A stretch of DNA of 64,000 bases from Struthio camelus (lineage: Eukaryota; Chordata; Aves; Struthioniformes; Struthionidae), in the NCBI RefSeq assembly GCF_040807025.1, contig NC_090943.1:4016356-4080355 (forward strand). The letters are read 5' to 3'. The position numbers were made by a program, and so were the translations under genes. Below the pieces are notes generated by a model that was given only the letters and a program-made list of their open reading frames with translations, ran no database searches and had not been told where the DNA came from. The number at the start of each line of letters is the position of its first letter. The stretch's first letter is position 1. This document shows positions 1-12,900 of this stretch, one piece after another.

Positions 1-764
1 TGTTGCTTTTAAGGGCTAAATCATGGAATACGCGCTGGGAGAATTCTATTCACGTTTGTAACTCTAGGGCCTTTAACAGAGCTATGTAATTAGTTAAGGA
101 CAGAGGTGTAAGTGACTGCTAAATTAGGACCATAGAGACTATGGGATAATGAAGAAGTCAGAGTCAAGGAAATACACAGTTAAGAGTAAAATGTACCATA
201 GACTGGTGATTCAGCAACTCCACCATTATCTTTTATCAAGAGCTCCTGCAGATGAAGTAAATTTTGTAAGATTGTGCGCAATAACTCTTGGAGTAGCTCA
301 GTATAATACACTATCCAGTCATATCTCAACATGAATAGATATAAAAAAAATCAGGCCTTCCTTCTCTTCCCTTCTCTGTGGCAGCGTAAGTCAACAGCAC
401 TCAAGTAACATGTATGATGTTAAGTCAAGGGAAGTGCACTGAAAGTGGTTATATGAGTGAGATTTGCCTGCAGCAAGAGGGTGTAATGGTTGCCAGAATT
501 TAGGACCGTATTTCACAATCAGTTACTGCAGAGCAGAATACTTTCAGAAGGATAGTCTATAGTAAAGTGTGTAAGTTCTGTCCCTCCTGGGCGGAGGGGA
601 AGAACTAGAGGAACGTTTCAGTATAAGTTACTTGTATTGATAGAAGATTTCATAAGGACTGCCTCGTCTTGTCATTTCTCCTCTGCTGTTTGTCTAATGT
701 AGATACTAGGGGACCACCTGGTCAAATGCAAGTTTAGTGAATTCAGAACCACTGAAGAGAAATA

Positions 765-1110
765 TGATTTCACACAGCATGTCAGCAGCCTGGTAATTCA
801 CTGCCACAGGAGGTCAGAGTCTTGCCTGTAGCTAGATTTTAAAGACAGTGATATAATTTTATTATGGTTGTAATATTTTTCAGTTATGCCAGCTAGGAGG
901 GAAATAAGACTAATCAAACCTCTTGATTCAGAGAGTAAGCAGCTATCACCCATGGGGTCAAGAAGGAAATTATTTTGTTCCCAAAGACAGTGAGTCCATT
1001 CAGGATTCATACGATACAGTGAGTCAATTCAGGATTCTCTCTAGCTTTAAATTCCTTTAAATCATTTGGTATCAGGCACTACCCCAAACCAGATGCACTG
1101 TTGGCTACGT
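765..1110 (+). mobile_element. Degraded CR1/L3-type LINE 3' fragment
   Basis: The stretch has the word pattern of the 3' region of old CR1/L3 LINEs: a motif like 'ttcactgccacaggaggt' at about 787-803, then 'taatcaaacctcttgattca' and a 'catttggtatcaggcact' segment near 1064-1080. It is strongly diverged. The call rests on pattern memory, so the boundaries are approximate. Confidence 0.45.
987..1037. repeat. Near-tandem direct repeat, 22 bp x 2
   Basis: The segments 987-1008 and 1016-1037 match at 21 of 22 positions, with a period of 29 bp. They lie inside the CR1/L3-like fragment. Confidence 0.85.
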
Positions 1111-1737
1111 TTGTGGGTGCACATCACGTTTCTGTAGTTAATTGTCTAAGATGTTACAGGGGGTAAACAGAGAGGAAGTTTGCTCTTCCCTATGAAATTC
1201 CAGAGTGGCTCATTGCTTTCTCTTCCACTCAGGTTCCTCCATGGCAGTTTCTAATGGCCAAGTGTATTAAAAGCAATCTTCGGCTTCTTTTCTTACTTTC
1301 AGATAACTGATGCAGAACAGCTAAATGCTAGACAGTGTTTTTAGAAACTACTTTCCTTCCAGATTTTCCCAATGTGTTAAAAAATGCAATTTATTCTTCT
1401 TCTAGTTAATGATCTCCCCTCAACTATCTGCAGCTTGCCTGCTTATCTGAGTGGGAAATTTATACAAGTAGTAAGTGTTAAGGGATCTAAGCAAACTCCC
1501 TTAATGAACCAATTATTCATAACTGTACTTATTAGTTAGTTCTGTTTTGCAAATTTGGAGGATGTCATCTGGAAGAATTGTAGTGGGATTTCTGCCTTTG
1601 GATGCATGGAAGATTCTCCTATTCCCTCTTTTAAGAGCTATGCAGCATGAAGCAGAATTCAGAACTAAGACTGACTAGTACTAAGCTCCTTACAGTCGTG
1701 ACATGTAGAGGCTGAACTGCCTTTTTTTGCGTATCAG

Positions 1738-1892
1738 GGTGGAGGAAAGCAGTGATAAAGTTTTGGAAGTTGAGAAGAAGCTTCAGGAAGAGCGGCGGCG
1801 ATGTGTAATTTTGGAGCAACAGATTGAAAAACTAAAAATGGATCCAGGGAAGAACACAGGTGCACAGAAACCTTCCCTGAGGAGCAAGGCAG
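1738..1892 (+). CDS. CCDC13: CCDC13 coding exon (third from last)
   Basis: The acceptor is the polypyrimidine run ending gtatcag at 1737 and the donor is gtgagg at 1893. The exon enters with two bases owed by the previous exon and leaves one base over. It encodes the VEESSDKVLEVEKKL... coiled-coil segment. Confidence 0.8.
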
Positions 1893-4800
1893 GTGAGGTG
1901 GAGTTCTCAGCAAAGGGAATGTCCCCCATCCCATCTCCATGGTTAATAGATAGCAGTGATATTTGGACTCATCTCTCAAACCTGAACAAGTGCTTGACCT
2001 TGCACGCTGTAATTTAGACCTACTCAGAGTAGTGAAATCCCAGCCCCACTTAACTCAAGGGCCTTTGCCACAGAGTTAAGTGGGACTTTTGCAATCTGAT
2101 GTTTTCATGGGACGAGAGCCTGCAGGAAGAACTTGATGCTACTCCGTGTTGACACCAGGCCCATTGCTACGTTCCCTTTACTCTCCTGCCTGATGGATTC
2201 ATCTGAAGGTTAAGTTAAGAGCAGAATTAAAGGATGCATCCCAATTTAAGGCCTGTCAGTGTCTCTGAAAAACTATTACTGGTGATGAAGTAATTAGATC
2301 TGGTGTAATTTATTATGCCATGAACATGATAATCTCCTGCTATAAATATGAAAGCCTTACTAGCATAGTTAAAGAAGAATTCATGGCAGGATGTAAAATT
2401 TTTATTTCCCTGGTCAGATTCTTTTATTGCTTAAGGACTCTGATTCTGTAAAATGTCTAAACCAATAAAATGCCACATATTCTTACGGAAACTTTTACAG
2501 TGGCTTCCCTTTTTATGTATTTTTATAAAATAGAAAGACTTTAAATGCCGAGAGACGAACACTAGCAAGAGGAACTTCATTTTGGCAGGTAGTGGTGTGG
2601 ATGTCAGACTGAGTTATGGTGACTGGAGAGGTCATAACCATAACGGTCCATAACGGACCATGTGCATGCTCTTGGCTTGCCCCCAGGTGAAACGCATGAT
2701 CTTGGGCCACGGGGAAAAGGGCTGTCCTGCAGCTTGGCCGATGCGTGCCATGACTTTCCATCGTGACTCTGTCAAATGCTATTGTGTGTACTAATTCTTG
2801 CCTAGCTGATCTGTATTGAGCACTATATCCCGTACACAGAGTCACCTTGCTTTCCACCTGCACAGCGGTCTTGATTCTCCTTAGACTTGAGTCAGACAGG
2901 GGTAAGAAATGCTACTTGAGCTGTATTGCTTTTCTCTGCATCTCCTATCCTAGTGCACTTGGTCACATCCATATTTGGCAGTGAGATCTCTCAGGAACAG
3001 CGTGATGATGCAAGATATTGTGTGTTGTTTTTCACACCAGGAGCTAGGCTGTCCTGTGTAACGTTTACATGGTGTTCAGGACCTCAAGTGAAACACTGCC
3101 ATTCACCCATCTAGTGCATAGAGAGTAATTAGGTACACCAGATGAATGGGGAGTATCTATAAAATACTGATCTGTTCCTTAGAACAGAACTTCTGTGCCC
3201 TTAACAAGGGCCCCAGCCAACACTGACTCATTCTCTTGCTTTTTACTGAGCCCTCTCATGCCTTTTACTGAGCGAGCCCTGCTCTTTAGAACTGTCCTGC
3301 GTATATAGACAGGGAGCCTGGCAACAGAAAAAGCAGAAGAACCTAGAGCCTAGCAGAAAGACTCTGTCCTAGGAAACAGAAGACTGCAGTTCGGTGACCA
3401 GCTCCATATTAGGCAGAAGAGTATTTAGAAACTGAGTGCTCCAGTGTTTGGGTTTTTGAATATCAGACGTTCATTTCGAGAGGCGAGCGGTGCTGGGCCT
3501 CACAGAACCGATATAATGGAATACCATTTGTGATTCCCCGTAGGGCTTGGAAATGGGAGGCACTGGATCCCTCAAGTAGTTCAGCAGGTACCCAGAGGAA
3601 GAAATCAAGTTATGTTCAGGGACAGATAGTGGTCGAGTGAGAGTTTTGGGAATGCAATCTGAGTGGCAGGCTTTTTCCTGCAGCTCCATGCCTTAGATGG
3701 TATAAGGACGTTTTGGTGCTGTCTTGTAGCGGAGGATTTAGCTGATTTTTTTGAGTTTATAAGAACCTGATAGCGTACAGTGTCAATATGTTATTCTGTT
3801 ATTCTACATGTACATTTTCCTTGCAATCTCAAAGAGATACAGCGATCAGCACTTCAGGTCCTGAGGCATTTTGTGCTGTAGTAATGGTTTGGTAGATCAC
3901 CTCTGAGAAACTTGCATTTCAAAGCTGGAAGAAGCAGGCTGTTTTTACCAGCCTGCACAGCACGCTGGTATGATAGGTTCCTTCTTACTAAATATTTAAT
4001 TCATTATCTTTGTCTACCTAAGGACTAAAAGAAAATGTTGTAAGGATTAACACTAGTAGGAAGAAATTGTCTGTATCCTTCTTTGAAAAGAGCTGCAGTG
4101 CCTAGTGACTTGGCAAAACACTCTGGAGTCTGCACAAGAAGCAAGTCTGAAAGTCTGTAATTTACCTTTTTAGCAGAGCATGTACGTTATCTAAATGCTT
4201 TCATGCCAGATAGTTGAGGAAATAAGAGATGAGAAGCTTGAGTATGTAATAGAGACTAGAGAACCCACTAATTTGCATAATGTTCCCTTTTCCTTCTGAA
4301 AGTGCAAAATTGGAGAGAGCTGATCTAATTACTAATCTAATGTTTCTAGTCTCTTCGATTCAAGAAAAGTAGATAAGGATGTTGAGCAGCTAGAAACAAC
4401 CTGGTTGCGTTTTAAATATATTTTTTGTTTCATTTTTTGGTTTTTTTTGGTCTTATCCAAATTTTTAATTTGCAAAGAAGAATCCCAAAGGATAACAGGT
4501 AATTAACAGCAGGTTTTCCTCAGTGCTGTAAAATACATAAAAATCAAGATCAAAGGCATCTTCTTGGTTATACATAACCACTACTTCTCATATGTTTTGC
4601 TTCTCCAAACCCAGTAGTGAGGTTCGGGAAAACAACATCTTTCTGGATTACCCTAAAATAAGGTTTTGTGTCCATTTGAAATGACAAGACCAGTGTTCTG
4701 ACAGGCCCTTAGTTAGGAAAGCACTCCTGATTTAGAAAGCTTAATTTCAATTACATTTGTACATGTTTTACTGAGTTGAACCTATATTGTGTTTATGCCG

Positions 4801-6052
4801 AGGATCATAAAGTGCTTCGTAAAAGCTGTTTCAGTGTGTGCCACGCACAAATGCTATCACAGGCATTCAGAAAGCAACAGTTGTCCCAGGCTTAAGTGAA
4901 ATACAATGGCAAGATAAACATAAAAATAATACCATTCAACTGTTTCTATCACCTGTTGTTTTGGCCACTTTAATATTTTGAATCATTTTTTTCTTCCCTA
5001 AGTAGGTAAACACATGTATTACTGCATTTAGCCCTGTAATGCAAACTCATCACGTTTTACTTTTGCTGAAAGGTGATTAAAATAAAACTCTCTCCTATAT
5101 GTTTACAATGTGTTCACGGATATATGAAAAAATGAACAAACTCCTTAGTACTTATCCACTGCTTCCTGAGATTTGCATGGTGTGCCACCGAATGAAAAAG
5201 ATCACTTTTTTGTTTTACTGAAACTCCATGGTGTGATTAAATCTACAGGTCAGTCCACTAGTCACTCAAGACTCACCTGGAATGTGAGTGATAAAGAGCT
5301 CTCTGCAGCCCAGCTCTCCAAGTTGCCCCTAGAATCGCAGATTCAAGAGCTGAGCACAAGGTATGGTTTCCCTTCCTCTGTGCTGTGTTACTGTCAGCTT
5401 CTTCAAAAACTCAACAGCTAAGATTCTTTGTTGTCCTCTTAGCAGTGATATTACCTGGCCCAGATCCTCAGGTGATAAAATCCAGCAAACTCTGTAGAAA
5501 TCGCAGGAAGTCTGTGAGCTGTTTCTTGTGCATGTCACTTATGAAACCTTCCTAATAATTATATGGATACCCAGACATGTTAAGCTAACACAGACCCCTT
5601 GCAAAAAAGACACCTTTTCTTTTTTCTTAACTGTTTATAGCAAGCTTATTAATGAAACTAAAATTTTCATCTTTGGCAAAACAGATCTGAAAAGGATCTT
5701 GACCTTCCAATATTTTTCTCTATCTCAAAGAGAAAAGAAACAAGCGTTTTTAAGTCTACTCTTTCTCACACCTGTCATAAAATGACCAGAGAGTATGTGT
5801 TTCAGAGTTCTCTTCCCTGGAGCTGAAGCACTGTTCTCATTTGCTTTGAAGCTCCACTGTTCACCCGACAGTTTCCTTTTGTTTCCTCATAGGCTTGTGA
5901 TCCAGCTGGATGAGAACGAAGCTCTGAAGGCTGCTTTGGAAACTGCTGTGAGAATGAAAGAGGAAGACTTTAAACTTTTCCAAGACACAATGGACCAAGT
6001 GAAGGAGATCTTTCTACAGGCCCTTCGGCAGCAGAAACAAGAGAAGAATTAA
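1738..6052 (+). CDS. CCDC13: Coiled-coil domain protein, C-terminal end (CCDC13), partial
   Basis: Three exons, 1738-1892, 5249-5360 and 5893-6052, join with compatible phases to encode the C-terminal ~141 residues of a highly charged protein ending in TAA at 6050-6052. The first exon reads as a Glu/Lys/Arg-rich heptad segment (KKLQEERRRCVILEQQIEKL). A Ser-rich linker follows, then a second helical segment (LIQ-type start, ALKAALETAVRMKEEDF) and a Gln/Lys-rich tail. No enzymatic domain is visible. In human, CCDC13 is the neighbour beyond HHATL and in the same orientation as it. That position plus the coiled-coil composition is the basis for the symbol. CCDC13 is described as a centriolar-satellite protein needed for ciliogenesis and genome stability. 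The N-terminal ~3/4 of the protein lies left of the window. Another coiled-coil gene is possible but less likely given the synteny. Confidence 0.75.
1893..5248 (+). other. CCDC13: CCDC13 intron
   Basis: GT..AG intron of about 3.36 kb. It contains an AATAAA at 2464-2469 that could act as an intronic poly(A) signal, but nothing else supports its use. No other exon or repeat is recognised. Confidence 0.7.
5249..5360 (+). CDS. CCDC13: CCDC13 coding exon (second from last)
   Basis: The acceptor is aatctacag at 5248 and the donor gtatgg at 5361. The 112-nt exon restores the phase between its neighbours: two bases complete the preceding Gly codon and two start an Arg codon. It encodes a Ser-rich linker and LSKLPLESQIQELSTR. 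Without it the flanking exons cannot be joined without a stop codon. Confidence 0.8.
5361..5892 (+). other. CCDC13: CCDC13 last intron
   Basis: A 532-bp GT..AG intron ending in tttcctcatag. No other feature is seen in it. Confidence 0.75.
5893..6052 (+). CDS. CCDC13: CCDC13 terminal coding exon
   Basis: The acceptor tttcctcatag ends at 5892. The exon encodes LVIQLDENEALKAALETAVR and then a helical Gln/Lys-rich C-terminus ending in QEKN and TAA at 6050-6052. Confidence 0.85.
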
Positions 6053-8198
6053 GCAAGATATTCAGAATCCTTTGGACTGCCAAGCAGGGGGAGAGCCCAG
6101 GCATTATGCCCATGAATTGAAATGCAGTGGAAGTGTAGTTTTGCAGCCTCAGATCATGTCATTTTTTTTAACATTTGCAAGAGAGGATGAGAAATGACAC
6201 TAAGCAGAAGTACAAAAACAGTGAGGATTTTGCATTCCAGCAAGTTTTATCTGTATCTTACTCTGTAAGAGTTATCAAGCAGCTGGCTCTCAGACTCTAC
6301 ATGCTGTAGTTTGGTGCGATTTAGGAAGCTGCAGTTCTGTGGTGTGACGTTGGGCAAAGCCTCCCCTAGTTCCAGCAGAATTTTCCTAGACAGTGTTCGG
6401 TGTTTAGTATGCTGCTGCCTTTTGTGCACATGTAGGAATTTGCCCTACAAAACTTAGGCCAGCCCCTTTCCAAAGCCATGCCAGGAACAAGCTGAGCTGT
6501 ATTTTTATCAGCATACTGATACCTGTCTGTCTAAGGCTTTTCTGCTGCACTTAAGTGCTCAAGGAGTAGATTAGCCTGGCCTGTGAATATCTGCAACTGA
6601 AGTTTGTGGAGACTCCACTGAGCATCCCAGCCTGTTTCTTTGCTTGAACATATTGGCAGTGATAAGAGCTTTCACTGCAGAGGTAGACTGTGCAGATTAC
6701 CCCTTCAGGCAGACTTAGTTTAAATTCAGCTCCTGTAATAGCTCATTCTGTATGAAACATGCCTTACAGCCTACAAATGCCCGGTTTCTTGGTCTCTGCC
6801 TTCATCCATCAGTCAGGTCTTGTTCTCACTAGGAAGAAATGCTAGCAAAACATGGGCAAGTTCTTGCCACACTTTTGGAGATGCTGAAAACTCTTGCATC
6901 ATCTGTCATTTGCAGCAGGGTGAGAACACTGGGTGCAAGCTGATCAGGCGTTAACAGGCAGCTTGCCAGCAGAAGGCTAGCGTTAGGGTTTATGAGCAAA
7001 TGGAGAGCTAATCATTTTTGTATAGTGCTGCTTTGTTTCTCAGTTGAAAGTCTTTTCAAAACTCTTCTCTTTCTGCTTTGCTTTGTTAGCCTGTTTCTGT
7101 AAGTGTGAAGTTTGCCAGGCGTTAACCCCAACCAGCAACAAAAAGTGGATTGGTAGACAGGCAAGCCACCGCTGCCTCCCCCAACAGTGGGAGCAGGTTC
7201 CAATTCTTGCTTGTGCTGAGATAAGGCAGAGTGAAGAAGAGAGCAGAGCTGGAATTACTGCAGATGCAGTGAGAGGAGTGTGATCCCTGTCTTTGTGCTT
7301 AGTCTCAGAGATGTCTCTTCAAATAGTTCACAGAGTCCCTGGTGGAGGAGGCCATAGAACCGAGAAGCTAAACACCTGAGAATTAACTCTCCCTGTACTT
7401 AAGAAGAGCTCGTCCCTGCTTCCCCAACACAGAGCAAACCTGTTAGTTGTCTGTCACAAACAGCGGGACCAAAACCGCTCTTTACCAGATTCCTCTTGCT
7501 CATGCTGGCAATAGCATCAGAGGAAGGCATCTTGCAACCTGCAGCCCCCTCTGCAGCTTCTAACAACTTGAGGAATCGTAAATCCTGGATCCCCTGTGAC
7601 TGTGATGGTGGGACAGACACAGTCTCATCTAAGTGAGCCGCAGTTTCCCTCTGTTCAGCTCCATCCTGATGGAGATTATGTAATGTGGGGTAGACTGAGC
7701 AGACCAAAGAGAAGAAATCAGTCCAGCTCAGACAGATATTTTAAGGACGTGCAGTAACGAGGAGAAGATGCTGAGAAGTTTGCTGAGCTACGGCAAGAGG
7801 TGTGGAGACTTTGCTATGTGTTGGCTGCTAAATTCAGGCTAATAGCTTGCAGCTGGGGATTCCGATTTCACTTGCACAGAAGTGTGAATCAATAATATTT
7901 TCACGTAAGTCAGTGCACATGACAGTCAGTGTGCCATCCTTTCTAGTACGTGGTCAGCGTTTGTCTCCTATCCCTGCGATGAAGCAGTAGAGATCGTACT
8001 GCTCTCTAGCAAAATTCTCCCTGGGATGGCTATGAGTCATCCCATGAAACTCACATCAGAAACTTGGAGGGCTATGTGTTACAGAACACGTATGGCTTGA
8101 TAATACGTGGTGCAAACCTCAAGTGCCACAACACTCATTTCTTTAAACATATGCTTGTTTGGGGTTGCACAAAAGCATTAGCTTTTCTTTATGCAAGT

Positions 8199-8228
8199 GC
8201 GCACACGCGCACGCATGCACACACACGC
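8199..8228. repeat. Alternating purine-pyrimidine (CA/CG) run
   Basis: About 30 bp of alternating gc/ca dinucleotides, interrupted once. Such alternation is Z-DNA-prone. Confidence 0.8.
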
Positions 8229-8993
8229 AGTATAACAGGATGCCTTGCAGAAGGAGGAAGGAGTAAGTCACTATAAAATAGCCTGTTTAGAGAGCCCTTA
8301 CCAATACCTGTTCTCATGGAAACATGCAAATCTACTACCTCCCGTCACAGAGGATGAGGGGGTCTGAACACAGGCATGGCTGCCCACTTCTCCTTCGTTT
8401 TCACCTTAGTTTTGAAATAAATTCCCTCTGCACTTCCAACAGAGTGATCTTGCTGTGGTTTCTCCTGGTGCTGACATTGCACAGATCTCTTGCAGTGACC
8501 GATTACCATTTACTGTTTATTTTTAAGCTCTGAGACTGATAATTCTCACTATGCAGGTGTTCTTACGACTGAAGGTAAGAAATCTGGTCAGGTGTTTGAA
8601 GCAGCAGTCCTAGTTCAGGTGGCTTCAGCAGCCCCGTATCCCCCAGCTCTTCACCTCGTTTTGGCTATGAGCACCTGTCCCCGTGCCACCCTTTCTACTC
8701 TTCTGGTAGAGACATCTGCGCAGGTGCGTGGTGCAGCTGGTTCAGTGGTGATCAGGCTGAGAAAAACTCTTGACTAAACCAGGGTTGCTTTTCAGCTGAA
8801 TCAGTTCCCTTTACCGGTCCATCATTTGACTACTCACGTGCTCCCTCTGCCTTTCCACCGTGAGAGGGCATTTGCTTTAGCCAGCCTTTCGATGGCAATA
8901 TCAGTCATCAAACTACAGGCTTTGATGGGAGAGAAGGGCAATAGAGAAGCCAACAAATACATGTCTGTACAAGTCCTGACAAAGTCCCATTGC

Positions 8994-9011
8994 TTTTTTT
9001 TTTTTTTTTTT
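8994..9011. repeat. Poly-T run (T18)
   Basis: Eighteen consecutive T residues. It could be the remains of a minus-strand retroelement tail, but no body is recognised beside it. Confidence 0.9.
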
Positions 9012-9930
9012 AATTACTACTCCCTCAAAAGCTATCTCACTCAGTGTAACTTTAGGACCCACCCTCATCTAGCTGAGGTATCAGTCTGCTCAGATTTTTT
9101 TTTATTCAGCTCTGAGGGAGCGTCTGAGTGGAGAATAAATATGAAACTCCATGGATACAGCAGAGGAAAAAACACAATGAAAATATTTGTCTCACTGCCC
9201 ACAAAACACATGCCGCTGGTCCTCAGTCTCAAATCTCTCCAGCAAACTTGATGTGTGGTTTGAGCTACAACATTTCTTTTAGGGATCTCGCTGGGCTTGA
9301 TCTGAAAACGTCAAAATCCCCTGCTTTCTGTGGAAAATTGTCCTAGTGGATAAGCATCAGCCTGTTAAAATCCTGTGCTTTAACTCTGATTTGAATTTCT
9401 CTGGCCTCAGTTTGCAGCCAGTCATCATTATGCCTTTCTTTGATAGATTTAAGAGCTTTGAGTACCCAGCATTTCCTCCCTGGGGCAGCCTTCATCCAGT
9501 GTAAAGTCATGCCACAGACTTCTTTTTTGATAAGCTAAACAAACGGATTTTTTCGATCCCTGATTCTAGCAGATAGGTTGTGACACCCTAATGGTGACAG
9601 TGCTCTGTACCTCTGGCACAGGCTTGTGGCTAGAGTTAAGCTCTAAAGAACAGTATGAGGTTTAATTCTGCTGCTTGCAAGTATTTGGGGCTACAGACAC
9701 CTTAGGATTAGCTAGTGGATTCAGACAGCTTTTAGCCAATATATGCTAAGAATAAGCATCCTTTCTGAGGCTAGACAAGGCTGAAACACTTGGAGCAAGT
9801 CGAAGGTTGTCTTGTGCCCTGGGGTTGGGTAGAGCAGTTCCACCAAAAAGGCAGATGGTGCTCGATGGATGCATCCAATTTTAAAAGTATGACTGAATAA
9901 AGTCTATTGCAGCTTACCCAACTGATTGGC

Positions 9931-12900
9931 CGCAAGGTGTGTTAGCGCTGTTAAAGATAGACAGTATCTTCACGCACGAGCCCTTCCTGCCCTGGGCTCT
10001 GCAGAGCTAAGTGGCAGAAGCTCAGTCGCTAGGTCAAAGCCAGCCGCACTATAACCCGCTCAAATCTATAGACATAGATCGGTTTTGCAGGTGGCTTGTG
10101 GCCTCCCCATGCATTAAATCCTCAGCGACTTCTGATTTTTGGGACACTAGAGGAGGCAGTCGCCTTTCCCTGCAAATTCCACCCTAAGGCTGTCGTCACC
10201 TTGCTCCTTAGGAGCTTGGGAGCAAGTCTGCTCCTTAGGTCTCAACTAAAGCAGGGTGGAGGGGTGAGGAGACAATTTCAGGCATTGAAAGAGAAGATTT
10301 ACCCAAGCAAGTTCTTCCTGTGGGGAAATCAGAGAGAAAGCCCATTGGAAATGGGTGCTGTGGGGATGGTAGATGGAAAACTGCTTTGACAAACCCTCCA
10401 GCAGCTTCAGCCGACAGCTGCTACTGCCCTGCAAGCAGCAGGGCCGTCGCCCGGGACATGACAAAAGGAACGAAGTTAGGCTTTAAATGGAAAAACACTG
10501 TAGCAGAGCCACTGTGCTCTAAATTAAGCTACAACCAAGCCAACAGGAGTATTGGGTTTCTCCCCTCATCCTTTCCCCTCCAAGACCAGCTCGCAAGCCT
10601 GCTGCTCCCGCAGGACAGGACAGCCTCACTCAACAAATACCAGATAAAGCCCCACGCTTCTCTGGTTACAGACCAAGGGCTCCAAAACTGATCTGCAGGC
10701 GGAGGGTTAAGTCCTGGATTTTAAAGCAGCTCATTTGTCAACGAGACCAGTTATCTCCATTACTAAAAATCAGAGGAACATTGACCACAGGGTGCAGCAT
10801 GCTGGCAAAAAACAGATATAATCCTCCCCTTGTTTGTCTAACCAGGGCACTTTCCTAGCAATGAGAGGGGATTGTTACCTCCCTGCATACTCGAGAGCAT
10901 TACAGAGGAAGAATATGAGGAAGCTAGAGTGTGCTGCACATGGAGACACGTAATGCTGCAAAGAGCTGAGCTTCCTCCACCCTGAGCCTCTCATCATTCT
11001 CTGGAAATCAAAATCCAGCTCCAAGCACGGCACGAAGGAAGGAACAGGATTTCTCCAAACAGGGCTTGGCACGTATCACCGGGGCACCTGGGTGGCTATT
11101 GTGTACTTGCTGCGTGGCTTCCTGGGATGGGCTTGCGGGAGCCACGACGAGGTGGGCAGGAAGGTGGTGGGCTGAAGCCAGAGGCAGCAGGCTTTGACCT
11201 GATGCTAGGTTGTCCCTGTCGGGTTAAGGGAACCACAGCAGCCTCCTGCTGTCCCCAGTACAGTCTGGAGGGGAGCTGGACACCTCAGGAACTGCCCAGA
11301 GGTTAATTATTAGGTATTTAAATGGGTCGTTACTGGCCAGGCCCCATTTTCAGAGTCGTTCCCCAAGGCAGTAGGAGGCCCTGGGAGGAGAGCTGGGCTT
11401 TGATAGGTCTACGTGGGCTCCTGGGACAGGCAGCCCCAGCCAGAGCTGCTCTGAGGGAGATGGTATACGCATGGGTGTGCGGAGGTATCCCCCCTCATAA
11501 CCGCTCTCCGGAGCCACCCTGCCAACAAGGAAGGTGCCATGGTGCAGTTGGCATGTCTCTGGCAGGGCATTTACACTCCCACACAGCTTCCCGAGAGCGA
11601 ATCTCCCTGCTATGGGAGGCTGGGATTCATCCTGGAGCCTGGACACCTCCTTCGCTGCCAACATCTGATGTTTAACGCTGCCTAGTCTCTGAAAGGCCAG
11701 AGATAATGCTTTCTTAGGCATGTATATTGGGATTGGCAGCATTTTGGAGGCATCTGTCTCTCCGATGACTACATAAGATATCCAAGCTGCAGATGCCTAA
11801 ATGAGACCCATGAATCCTGGTTTTTATTCCTGCCTGGACACATAATCCAAATTTCACCGACGAGCAGCGCGAACACGGTGTTCCCACCAAACGTCTCCAG
11901 TTGCCAAGGTGCCTCACTGAGACGAGTCTTTCCGTTAGACCCCATTGCTCTTCCCACCCACTTTATCTGCCACGAGAGAGAAGTCTGGCCTCAGCTAGTA
12001 TGCTGCAACTTTCAGGAACCTGCCAGATGTTTGATAAAAATATCATTAAAACCAGCACAAAGCTGTAAAAAGCAGCCCTGAATCATAAAGCAACAGCTCT
12101 GGGGCAATAAAGAACAGAGGCGTCCCCTGTGCCAAGGAAGGCACACTGGTCACGTTTAAAATAAATCTTATTATATTAGAAATCAAGAGTGTTTTTTTCT
12201 AACTTTTTTTTATAATATCTATAAATTAAAGCTAAATAATTTTTATCACCATGATTCCTCGAGCCTCATGAAAAACTACCCCAGAGCTTTCCATCTATAT
12301 CAGACTTCTCATCCGCAAAGCTCACAAATTCCTCAGTGCAAAATAGCAGTAAGATGATAAAACAATAATAAACAATCTATTCCAGGCCCCGATGGCGAGA
12401 TCCGTATCGTCTCCAGCTCCGGTGGCGCCGCGGCCGCACAATGGAGCCCATTGTGCCTCCGAGCCCCAGCACCACAAGCAGAGCTGCCGTCTTGGCTGGA
12501 GGAGAAGCTGAGGATCCTCGCCACGGATGGTGCTCAGAGAGAAGGTTTTTTGGGGACGTGGCGGGTGGAAAAGGGGCTGGTTTCTCACACTGGGGAGTGA
12601 AGGGGTGCGCTGTGGGAGAGCGTCTGCTCTGAGCCAGGCAGACCACGGAGAGGGACGGTGACAAGCACCAGCATTTCAAGCTCTTGATCCCTTCTTGATG
12701 CTGGTGGCATTGCTCCACCATGAGGTCCCCATGCTGGATGGGCAGGAAGGCTTGGAAACGGGTAACTCTTTCCCAAAGGTCAAAAAGTTGCAATTTTCAC
12801 TGAAAAGTTCCCACTGGCATGGCAGTGGCTGCTCCGTGCCCCACAGCTCTCGTGCCCCCAGGTCCACCTGTGCTGCCCTTGCTGGAAGACAGGGACAGTT

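Larger units (their letters stand above)
1..1737. other. Probable CCDC13 intron (5' part cut off by the window)
   Basis: No exon is recognised before the first coiled-coil exon. The 61-aa frame at 149-334 has no flanking splice sites and no family character. The stretch holds an old CR1/L3-like fragment (about 765-1110) and a near-direct repeat (987-1037), annotated separately. It is taken to be intronic because the exon at 1738 is entered in mid-codon. Confidence 0.6.
6053..9930 (+). other. CCDC13: CCDC13 3' untranslated region and downstream flank (extent uncertain)
   Basis: No coding exon is recognised here. Canonical AATAAA signals on the plus strand lie at 8416-8421, 9134-9139 and 9896-9901. 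The last is followed by GT-rich sequence at about 9938-9950 and looks the most complete, but would imply a 3.8-kb 3'UTR. The stretch also contains a purine-pyrimidine CA/CG run (8199-8228) and a T18 run (8994-9011). Confidence 0.4.

Noticed and set aside
2464-2469. AATAAA as the true end of CCDC13
   Set aside because: Two further in-phase coding exons follow, so this signal is intronic.
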